A stretch of DNA of 5,991 bases from the NCBI GenBank assembly GCA_030705665.1, contig JAUZQA010000265.1, forward strand, positions 1 to 5,991, in the 5' to 3' direction. How positions within the stretch are numbered: the first letter of the stretch is position 1; every line of letters begins with the position of its first letter. The stretch comes from Bacillota bacterium (GTDB lineage Bacteria; Bacillota; Bacilli; Bacillales_B; DSM-18226). The notes beneath the pieces are model-generated. The model worked only from the letters and a program-made list of their open reading frames with translations. It was not told the origin of the DNA and did no database searches. Below, piece by piece: positions 1 to 4,747 of this stretch. Made by a program: the position numbers and the translations under genes.

Positions 1-667
1 AGAATTTGTTGAGGAAGCTCAACAAAGCTATAAAGATGCGGGATTCGATGCAAGAGGCTATGTTTGTAATGTAACGAATGAAGAAGCTGTTCAAGAAATG
101 GTCAAACAAGTTAAAGAAGAGGTTGGTCCTATTGATATCGTGGTCAACAACGCAGGAATCATTAAACGAATTCCTATGATTGAAATGTCTGCAGAGGACT
201 TCCGTCAAGTAATTGATGTTGACTTGACAGGGCCATTTATCGTATCAAAAGCAGTTATTCCTGACATGATCAAAAACGGAGGTGGGAAAATCATCAACAT
301 CTGCTCGATGATGAGCGAGTTAGGTCGTGAAACGGTTAGTGCTTATGCTGCAGCAAAAGGGGGATTGAAGATGCTAACAAAGAATATTGCATCCGAATAT
401 GGGGAATACAATATTCAATGTAATGGAATTGGACCTGGGTATATCGCTACTCCACAAACGGCTCCTCTGAGAGAAAAACAAGAAGATGGCTCCCGTCATC
501 CATTTGATCAGTTCATCATTGCAAAGACTCCGGCTGCCCGCTGGGGAGAAACTGAAGATCTTGCTGGTGCAGCAGTATTTCTATCGTCTGAGGCATCGAA
601 TTTTGTCAATGGACATATCCTATATGTAGACGGTGGAATCCTAGCATACATTGGTAAACAACCTTAA
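1..667 (+). CDS. SDR-family oxidoreductase, gluconate 5-dehydrogenase / KduD type (5' end outside window)
   Basis: The frame is open from base 2, giving 221 visible residues; the start and the N-terminal Gly-rich nucleotide-binding loop lie upstream of the window, so about 40-50 residues are missing relative to the usual 255-270. Visible family marks are the NNAG motif (fragment residues 49-52), a catalytic Ser in ICSMMS (about 102) and the YAAAK pair (Tyr115, Lys119), followed by GPGYIATP and the C-terminal YVDGG strand. The HPFDQFIIAKTPAARWG segment is typical of gluconate 5-dehydrogenases and 2-deoxy-D-gluconate 3-dehydrogenases, cytoplasmic NAD(P)-dependent enzymes that interconvert a sugar acid and its keto form in gluconate or uronate catabolism. 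The internal ATG at 98 is not the start, because homologous sequence continues upstream of it. A strong terminator follows 7 bp after the stop, so this is the last gene of its operon. The SDR class is certain; the exact substrate is inferred. Confidence 0.9.
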   Translation, partial: EFVEEAQQSYKDAGFDARGYVCNVTNEEAVQEMVKQVKEEVGPIDIVVNNAGIIKRIPMIEMSAEDFRQVIDVDLTGPFIVSKAVIPDMIKNGGGKIINICSMMSELGRETVSAYAAAKGGLKMLTKNIASEYGEYNIQCNGIGPGYIATPQTAPLREKQEDGSRHPFDQFIIAKTPAARWGETEDLAGAAVFLSSEASNFVNGHILYVDGGILAYIGKQP

Positions 668-674
668 TAAGGAT

Positions 675-707
675 AAAGATACAAGGCACAGCCTTGTATC
701 TTTTTTT
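675..707 (+). terminator. Rho-independent terminator after the dehydrogenase gene
   Basis: A perfect 13-bp stem (675-687 with 691-703) closes a 3-base loop (ACA), and the T run continues to 707. The A-rich 5' flank pairs with the first part of the T run, so the hairpin could also work partly in the other orientation. It separates the dehydrogenase gene from the discoidin-like gene. Confidence 0.92.
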
Positions 708-730
708 GAAAAGCTGTCCGGAAAATAAAC

Positions 731-759
731 TTTCCAAAGGCAAGAGTATAGTCTATTTA
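731..759 (+). promoter_or_regulatory. Possible weak sigma-A promoter for the discoidin-like gene
   Basis: TTTCCA (731-736) and TATTTA (754-759) are separated by 17 bp and match the -35/-10 consensus at about 7 of 12 positions. The -35 lies in the right arm of a small inverted repeat (GGAAA 720-724 / TTTCC 731-735). Because a strong terminator lies just upstream, some promoter is expected here, but this assignment is tentative. Confidence 0.25.
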
Positions 760-797
760 AATATTGATTTGAACTAAAAAAATGGAGGTACAAAAAA

Positions 798-1583
798 ATG
801 TTAACACTAAGATTGAAAAATAATGAAGGTAATGTATTAAGCGAACGATTACATGAGACAGAAACTTATTTAGCGTTTAAAGAGTATATGTATCAACCAG
901 GAGATTATATTGAAGTAGCTATAGATAAGGTTCCTACGTTTCTATGGGTACAGGTTGATGAAGCACTTGCCCCAAGCTTGATTTATTTAACCCAAAAGAC
1001 TTGGAGGTATAATATAATCACAAATAAAACATTAAAACGTGCATTTTCTCCAAAAGTCTTCAGTGGTGAACGCCATTATATAATGGCAAGGATAGCTTCA
1101 ACACAAGATATCAATACATATAGAAATTTGGCTTTGAATCCGCACGATCAAAAAGAATCTACCGGAGCTTTTCCTCATGCATATGCGAACGTAGAAACAA
1201 GAAATGATTCAACATTCTATGCTCGAAACTCGATAGATGGAATAATTGCAAATGAGAATCATGGATCTTTTCCTTATCAGTCATGGGGAATAAATCAGCA
1301 AGTAGATGCGAGAATAACTATAGACTTTGGACGGTTAGTACAAATCGATAAGATTGCTCTGGTTTTAAGGGGAGATTACCCACATGACAGTTATTGGATA
1401 CAAAGTACTGTTGCTTTTTCAACAAGTGAGGAACTGATCATTCATCCAACAAATAAATTAGATCGTCAGTTTTTTGAATTTGAAGAGATAAAAACTAGTT
1501 CTGTTACATTGAAAGATTTGATTAAACATGACGATGATTCACCATTTCCGGCTCTTACACAAATTGAAATATTTGGAAGGTAA
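798..1583 (+). CDS. Discoidin-like (F5/8 type C-like) domain protein, predicted cytoplasmic
   Basis: This is an intact 261-residue ORF with GGAGGT at 784-789, 8 bp before the ATG. There is no signal peptide, membrane segment or lipobox, so it should be cytoplasmic. Residues 1 to about 105 form a beta-rich N-terminal half with aromatic residues (FLWVQV, TWRYNI). Residues about 110-261 resemble a discoidin-like jelly roll: a FPHAYANVETR segment, ARNSIDGIIANENHG (the 'ID G' and Asn/His pattern common at the ligand side of such domains), PYQSWGIN, then the DARITIDFGRLVQIDKIALVLR strand pair and a closing QIEIFG strand. It lies between a sugar-acid dehydrogenase and a ThuA-family remnant, which suggests a role in carbohydrate uptake or breakdown, possibly binding or modifying an oligosaccharide or sugar acid in the cell. 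I do not recognise a named gene, and no catalytic residues can be assigned. It is flanked by terminators on both sides and is probably monocistronic. Confidence 0.8.
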   Translation: MLTLRLKNNEGNVLSERLHETETYLAFKEYMYQPGDYIEVAIDKVPTFLWVQVDEALAPSLIYLTQKTWRYNIITNKTLKRAFSPKVFSGERHYIMARIASTQDINTYRNLALNPHDQKESTGAFPHAYANVETRNDSTFYARNSIDGIIANENHGSFPYQSWGINQQVDARITIDFGRLVQIDKIALVLRGDYPHDSYWIQSTVAFSTSEELIIHPTNKLDRQFFEFEEIKTSSVTLKDLIKHDDDSPFPALTQIEIFGR

Positions 1584-1629
1584 ATAACCGAATAATGAAT
1601 TAATACAAATTAAATAGGTGAAATTTCGA

Positions 1630-1675
1630 AAGTCTATAATCGTTAATCAACTAATGATAATAGACTTATTTTTTT
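1630..1675 (+). terminator. Rho-independent terminator after the discoidin-like gene
   Basis: A 16-bp imperfect stem (1630-1645 with 1652-1667, one G-T pair and one A-A mismatch) closes a 6-base loop and is followed by A and a run of seven T. It ends transcription 47 bp after the stop of the discoidin-like gene. Confidence 0.85.
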
Positions 1676-1676
1676 G

Positions 1677-1690
1677 TTTGACTAGTCAAA
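1677..1690. promoter_or_regulatory. Perfect 14-bp palindrome overlapping a TTGACT hexamer; candidate operator
   Basis: TTTGACTAGTCAAA is a perfect inverted repeat immediately after the T run of the preceding terminator. It contains TTGACT (1678-1683), 5 of 6 matches to a -35 element. The -10 is unclear: TCATTA at 1701-1706 gives a 17-bp spacer but is a poor match. The symmetry and place fit an operator for a dimeric regulator (GntR or LacI type are common for uronate/gluconate genes) in front of the ThuA-family remnant. The regulator is not in the window. Confidence 0.4.
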
Positions 1691-1765
1691 ATCATTCGAT
1701 TCATTAAAAAAGCAACACTTTTGTCTAAAAAACTTCATTATAACAGAGGGGCTTTGGAGAAGTAT

Positions 1766-2149
1766 ATGAAAAAAATTATAGCTATTTTAGGAGATTATTA
1801 TCATGAGGAAGGGGTAATTCAGCGATCACTTAATAAAGCATTGGAAACCTTAACAACTCATGTGGATCAAATAAAAGTAGAGTATATAAATGTAGAACAA
1901 CTAGCAGAAAAACTTCAAGAACGACCTGAAGCAGTCATTCTTTCTAAAGGAAACAAACTAAATCCTAAAGAGATAAATGCAGAATACTGGATGAATGAAA
2001 TACTTGAAAAGCAAATTTGTCAGTATGTTCATCAAGGTGGTGGTTGGTTTTTATGACATTCGGGATTATCTTCATATGAATGTTTTGAAGATTATTATTC
2101 TATGGTTAGAGGTAAATTTGATTTTCATCCCATTAAAATGTTAGTGTGA
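1766..2149 (+). pseudogene. ThuA-family (trehalose-utilisation-like, class I amidotransferase fold) pseudogene
   Basis: The best start is ATG 1766, with GGAGA at 1756-1760, giving MKKIIAILGDYYHEEG as in intact ThuA-like proteins. A TTG start at 1721 would add 15 residues but has no ribosome binding site. Residues 1-97 follow the family, including AVILSKGNKLNP and the conserved YVHQGGGWFL. TGA (2054-2056) then stands where the family has Trp in 'GGGW-x-x-W-H-S-G', and homology resumes in the same frame with HSGLSSY and MVRGKFDFHP up to a second stop at 2147-2149. Full-length relatives are normally more than 200 residues, so the 3' half is also lost. ThuA-like proteins occur in sugar catabolic loci; the precise reaction is poorly defined. 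TGA replacing TGG points to a single nonsense change plus a 3' truncation. The gene is almost certainly inactive. Confidence 0.8.
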
Positions 2150-2464
2150 TCTTTTAACAGTTAATTTAAATTATAATGGTTTGTAAAAAATCTCATTTTG
2201 AAAAATAAAGAAAATTTTAACATTTGCAAAACCTATTCTTTATTTTGTTAAGATGGATCAAATAATTATAAGATTGCATTATCGAAATTAATAATTGCAG
2301 ACCACCAGCTCACCATATTGCTAACACATTTGCTAACGTACTTATTTTTCTGAGTTGAATTAATTTAACTGATTTAATTATTGCACCTATTAAAAACCTT
2401 GTTAAAATAGCTTCTATTTAACTTATTTAATTCAGCTTAACTGCATTTATATTGCTTCATAAGA
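2150..2464. other. A+T-rich spacer up to the first att-like repeat; no gene recognised
   Basis: No ORF on either strand looks coding, and there is no convincing promoter or terminator. The only local structure is a direct repeat of TTGCTAAC (2318-2325 and 2330-2337), about 130 bp left of the tRNA half. No 5' half of a tRNA gene was found here, so the tRNA fragment at 2465 is not the end of a complete gene. The spacer may be the end of an integrated element whose genes have decayed. Confidence 0.5.
2318..2337. repeat. Short direct repeat TTGCTAAC x2
   Basis: Two copies of TTGCTAAC have starts 12 bp apart. Arm-type binding sites of tyrosine integrases are short direct repeats at this sort of distance from the crossover site, so this could be a relic arm site of the first repeat. 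Chance occurrence in A+T-rich DNA is not excluded. Confidence 0.25.
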
Positions 2465-2506
2465 TTGACAGGGTGGGGGTCACAGGTTCAAGCCCTGTAC
2501 AGGTCA
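2465..2506 (+). tRNA. 3' half of tRNA-Val(GAC), copy A (fragment)
   Basis: It reads as the anticodon loop TTGACAG (anticodon GAC, 2467-2469), the anticodon-stem 3' strand GGTGG (2472-2476), variable loop GGGTC, T arm ACAGG-TTCAAGC-CCTGT (2482-2498), acceptor 3' strand ACAGGTC (2499-2505) and discriminator A (2506). CCA is not encoded. The T loop fits TTCRANY and the T stem is perfect. The bases to the left do not supply the CCACC strand of the anticodon stem, nor a D arm or a GACCTGT acceptor strand, so this is a fragment, not a working tRNA. The Val identity rests on the anticodon and the loop context. Confidence 0.82.
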
Positions 2507-2523
2507 TTGGGTGCCAAACCCGT

Positions 2524-2585
2524 AGAACCCTTCGGAACAAAGGGTTCTTTGATAAAAGACTGCTTCTTCGGGAGTGGTCTTTTTT
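2524..2585 (+). terminator. Two tandem terminator hairpins of repeat copy A
   Basis: Hairpin 1 has a 9-bp stem AGAACCCTT / AAGGGTTCT (2524-2532 with 2540-2548), a 7-base loop and a short T run. Hairpin 2 has a stem 2554-2566 with 2571-2583, including three G-T pairs, capped by C(TTCG)G and followed by T to 2585. These are the normal downstream terminators of the tRNA gene carried along in the repeat. As placed here, they would stop any transcript entering the asparaginase region from the left. Confidence 0.85.
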
Positions 2586-2593
2586 ATTGTTTT

Positions 2594-2819
2594 CTCCTTG
2601 TGTGATTTCTTTATCTGCTAGGATATTGATGTACTTCTATTTTCGGCCGTTAAATACATCGATTTGCTTGTCTTACATTCTGCAGTCTTCAGGCCAAAGT
2701 TTACCCTCGAGGGCGTTCTAAAGGTCTTAATCCTCTCTGAATATTTGAAGTAATAATATAAAAATCTTAATCTATCAATATTAACTTTTTTTATACTTTT
2801 GAAAAAAACAACACTTTAA
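2594..2819. other. Non-coding stretch after repeat A; no gene recognised
   Basis: Short open frames exist on both strands, but all lack ribosome binding sites and recognisable motifs. One plus-strand frame from 2452 reads straight through the tRNA fragment and hairpins and is clearly spurious. No promoter or repeat was seen. Confidence 0.5.
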
Positions 2820-2907
2820 GAATATTCCCCTCTAAGGATCTCATTTTTGCTTAAGCAATAGCAGTTTGAAAAAATTTTAGCCCATCTCAATCGAGAGGGG
2901 ATTATTC
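2820..2907. repeat. Long-range inverted repeat with 14-bp arms
   Basis: GAATATTCCCCTCT (2820-2833) pairs with AGAGGGGATTATTC (2894-2907) at 13 of 14 positions (T-T mismatch at 2825/2902), enclosing 60 bp. Inside lies a perfect 12-bp palindrome, TTGCTTAAGCAA (2847-2858). The right arm also takes part in a competing local hairpin (2881-2899). It may be a terminator region, a small palindromic element or a structured RNA; the sequence does not decide. Confidence 0.5.
2869..2899 (-). terminator. Possible minus-strand terminator
   Basis: Read on the minus strand, a hairpin CCC-TCTC / GAGA-(bulge)-GGG with loop GATT (2899-2881) is followed by CTAAAA and then six T (2874-2869). It lies just beyond the stop of the small minus-strand ORF ending at 2902, so it could terminate that gene. 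The gap between stem and T run and the bulge make it weak. Confidence 0.35.
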
Positions 2908-3081
2908 CATTTCCTTTACCAATTCAGTAATATCCTTACCATTATTGTCACAACCTCCAAAACATCCTCTACCCCGTTGAGAGGATTTAAGCAGAAAAAA
3001 CCCTCTTCCAAATAATACCGGGTGAGATTTTATTTTGACAGCAATATTGTGAAATATTTGGACTTTAAGTAGGTTTTGCAC
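2902..3081 (-). CDS. Small unrecognised ORF with a GRGCFGGC motif (doubtful)
   Basis: This 59-residue frame opens with GTG at 3081; no ATG is available in frame and no Shine-Dalgarno sequence is evident. The first half is hydrophobic and basic (VLFGRGFFLLKS). It is followed by QRGRGCFGGCDNNGKD and a charged, helix-like end, ITELVKEME, which reads more like a real C-terminus than random A+T-rich sequence. A possible terminator hairpin lies directly after the stop. It runs divergently from the asparaginase gene. I do not recognise it. It could be a degraded gene remnant, a small Cys-pair peptide, or chance. Confidence 0.25.
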   Translation of the reverse strand: MQNLLKVQIFHNIAVKIKSHPVLFGRGFFLLKSSQRGRGCFGGCDNNGKDITELVKEME

Positions 3082-3182
3082 CAGAGCTTACTGATATGAA
3101 AAAACAGTTATTTTAAAATTTTCAAAATTTTCTTATGTAAATTTTGTAGTTATTTGTGAGATTCTGTAGGTTTTGTTTTAAA

Positions 3183-3210
3183 TTAAATACATGTAAGCGC
3201 TAACTAAGAT
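3183..3210 (+). promoter_or_regulatory. Possible promoter of the asparaginase gene
   Basis: TTAAAT (3183-3188) and TAAGAT (3205-3210) have a 16-bp spacer; the match to consensus is only partial (7 of 12). Its interest is that the cre-like site fills the spacer. A TTGACA at 3035-3040 has no acceptable -10 at the right distance. The true start site is unknown. Confidence 0.25.
3192..3205 (+). promoter_or_regulatory. cre-like site (CcpA operator) upstream of the asparaginase gene
   Basis: TGTAAGCGCTAACT matches the Bacillus catabolite-responsive element (TGWAANCGNTNWCA) at all constrained positions except the last. It has the central CG and the AAGCGCT core symmetry. It lies about 88 bp before the ATG, in the region where the promoter is expected, which suggests carbon catabolite control of asparaginase by CcpA with HPr-Ser-P. 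No ccpA gene is in the window. Confidence 0.55.
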
Positions 3211-3292
3211 TTAACCTGCATTAATGGGCAGTAAGACTCAACTGATGGAAGTTTCACTTTAAATTAATCATACATATTTGGAGGAATGAATA

Positions 3293-4444
3293 ATGAAGAA
3301 ACTAACTACAAAGAAAAAAGTTGCTCTCACCGCACTAACATTACTGGCTCCAGGGATTATCATCATCTCTTCAAGTTACACCGATGCACCACATCATGTT
3401 GAGGCTAAACAGATTACAACATCTAATACAACCAATCCAGTTAAGAAAAAATTACCTAACATTAAAATTCTGGCAACGGGTGGTACCATTGCAGGAACGG
3501 GCTCTACTTCGGTTCAAACTACCGGCTATCAGGCAGGTGTCCTAACTCCAGATCAACTAATAGAAGCGGTTCCAGGGCTAAAAGATATTGCTAATATTTC
3601 AACTGAGCAGGTGGCACACATTGATTCTGGTATATCTAATACTGATGCTTTAATGGTCAAACTGGCGAAAGAGGTTCAAAAAGCATTGGACGATCCAGAG
3701 TGTGACGGAGTTGTTATCACCCACGGAACCGATACAATGGAGGAAACGGCTTACTTTCTCAACCTGACTGTTCATTCTGACAAACCGATCGTCTTGGTTG
3801 GCGCAATGCGTCCTTCTACGTCACTCTCTGCTGACGGTCCGTTGAACTTGTATAACGCTGTAACACTGGCTGGTTCCAAGGAAGCTCGAGACAAGGGAGT
3901 CCTGATTTCCATGAATGACAAGATCGGAAGCGCTCGCGACACATTTAAAACGAATACTACCGATGTTGATGCCTTCGAAAATCCGGATCTCGGCTCCCTC
4001 GGCTATATACAAGGCGGTAAACCTTACTTCTATAATGTGCCAATTAAAAAGCACACTACTGAGTCCGAGTTTGATATTCGCAAGATCGCCGAAGACAATC
4101 TGCCTCGTGTTGATATTGTTTATTCTCATGCCAATGATGATCGTGTGATGGTTGACGCTGCAGTTGCTGCTGGTGCGAAGGGAATTATCCATGCTGGTAC
4201 AGGTAACGGTTCTATCAATGAAAAAACGCTTCCAGGTCTTCAGGATGCTGTGAAGAAGGGGGTTGTCGTCGTTCGTGACACCCGTGTACCAGAAGGAATG
4301 GTTACTCACGAACAAATCGACGCAGACAACCACTTCGTCAATTCTGGTAACACCAACCCCCAAAAGGCTCGTATCCTATTGATGTTGGCACTCACCAAAA
4401 ACGAAGGTCCGAACAAGATCCAAGAGTACTTCAACGAATATTAA
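3293..4444 (+). CDS. ansZ: Type II L-asparaginase, secreted
   Basis: An intact 383-residue enzyme hydrolyses L-asparagine to aspartate and ammonia. GGAGG at 3280-3284 lies 8 bp before the ATG. Residues 1-38 form a Sec signal peptide: basic KKLTTKKK, a hydrophobic core to about 26, and a VEA signal peptidase I site before Lys39. There is no Cys for a lipobox, unlike B. subtilis AnsZ, which I recall as lipoprotein-like. Catalytic marks by family alignment are TGGTIAG with nucleophile Thr65, Tyr79, Ser112, the HGTDTMEET motif with Thr146-Asp147, and Lys219 in FKTNTTD. The C-terminus (NPQKARILLMLALTK...EYFNEY) is nearly the same as AnsZ. Length is normal for a secreted form. It is the only intact gene between the two att-like repeats, with a cre-like site upstream. 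No terminator of its own is visible, so transcripts probably end at the hairpins of repeat B. The symbol is assigned by similarity. Confidence 0.95.
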   Translation: MKKLTTKKKVALTALTLLAPGIIIISSSYTDAPHHVEAKQITTSNTTNPVKKKLPNIKILATGGTIAGTGSTSVQTTGYQAGVLTPDQLIEAVPGLKDIANISTEQVAHIDSGISNTDALMVKLAKEVQKALDDPECDGVVITHGTDTMEETAYFLNLTVHSDKPIVLVGAMRPSTSLSADGPLNLYNAVTLAGSKEARDKGVLISMNDKIGSARDTFKTNTTDVDAFENPDLGSLGYIQGGKPYFYNVPIKKHTTESEFDIRKIAEDNLPRVDIVYSHANDDRVMVDAAVAAGAKGIIHAGTGNGSINEKTLPGLQDAVKKGVVVVRDTRVPEGMVTHEQIDADNHFVNSGNTNPQKARILLMLALTKNEGPNKIQEYFNEY

Positions 4445-4506
4445 GATCGGGTTAGAATAGCCACTCATTTGAAGATAAGGTCAATATAATTTTTTGCAAT
4501 CTGATT

Positions 4507-4548
4507 TTGACAGGGTGGGGGTCACAGGTTCAAGCCCTGTACAGGTCA
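4507..4548 (+). tRNA. 3' half of tRNA-Val(GAC), copy B (fragment)
   Basis: It is identical to copy A: anticodon GAC at 4509-4511, T arm 4524-4540, discriminator A at 4548, no encoded CCA. It is a fragment without the 5' half, so it cannot be a working tRNA. Its survival without any base change next to a recombinase gene fits a conserved recombination site. Confidence 0.82.
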
Positions 4549-4565
4549 TTGGGTGCCAAACCCGT

Positions 4566-4627
4566 AGAACCCTTCGGAACAAAGGGTTCTTTGACAAAAG
4601 ACTGCTTCTTTGGAAGTGGTCTTTTTT
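4566..4627 (+). terminator. Two tandem terminator hairpins of repeat copy B
   Basis: Hairpin 1 (4566-4574 with 4582-4590) is identical to copy A. Hairpin 2 (4596-4608 with 4613-4625) differs at two bases: the loop is TTTG instead of TTCG, and a T-G pair has become T-A (4607/4614), so the stem is kept. Six T follow (4622-4627). These probably terminate the asparaginase transcript about 120-180 bp after its stop. Confidence 0.85.
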
Positions 4628-4747
4628 ATTGTTTTTCCTCTGTATTTTTATACACTTCACAATGACTGCACAAAAATTGCACGAGACGGTCATCCTGTCT
4701 TACCTAGTCAATACTTCCATCCATTCCTTTTTGTATTTTTTTGTCCA

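Larger units (their letters stand above)
2465..2593 (+). repeat. Direct repeat copy A (att-like), 129 bp
   Basis: It matches 4507-4635 with three differences (2553 T/C, 2569 C/T, 2572 G/A), and the first 88 bp are identical. Identity begins abruptly at TTGACAG and decays after the second terminator. The content is a tRNA-Val 3' half followed by two hairpins, exactly what a tRNA-targeting element would carry so that the target tRNA and its terminator are rebuilt after integration. I interpret it as an attachment site; with copy B it brackets the asparaginase gene. Confidence 0.9.
4507..4635 (+). repeat. Direct repeat copy B (att-like), 129 bp
   Basis: This is the second copy, offset exactly 2042 bp from copy A without gaps. 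Its left flank (GCAATCTGATT) differs from that of copy A, and again no tRNA 5' half precedes it. It lies between the end of the asparaginase gene and the integrase remnant, whose 3' end is 112 bp away, the usual closeness of an integrase gene to its own att site. Confidence 0.9.

Noticed and set aside
1721..1765. TTG start for the ThuA-family frame
   Set aside because: It has no Shine-Dalgarno sequence and the added residues match nothing in the family; ATG 1766 has GGAGA at good distance and begins with the conserved MKKI..LGDYYHEE.
2452..2721. 89-codon plus-strand frame across repeat A
   Set aside because: It reads through the tRNA fragment and both terminator hairpins, has no ribosome binding site and no protein-like pattern. 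The equivalent frame at 4494-4751 arises only because the repeat is duplicated.
2594..2760. Minus-strand open stretch reading RIKTFRTPSRVNFGLKT, considered as an insertion-sequence transposase tail
   Set aside because: There is no catalytic motif, no terminal inverted repeats and no start or ribosome binding site; the resemblance is too short to support.
3035..3063. TTGACA at 3035-3040 as the -35 of the asparaginase promoter
   Set aside because: No acceptable -10 hexamer occurs 16-18 bp downstream, and it lies more than 250 bp before the start codon.
3821..4363. 180-codon minus-strand frame inside the asparaginase gene
   Set aside because: It is antisense to a clear, full-length enzyme gene, without a ribosome binding site or family motif; it is open by codon bias of the sense gene.
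2465..4635. CRISPR-like or insertion-sequence explanation for the two repeats
   Set aside because: There are only two copies 2 kb apart, with no regular spacers, no transposase between them and no terminal inverted repeats; the content is a tRNA half plus terminators.
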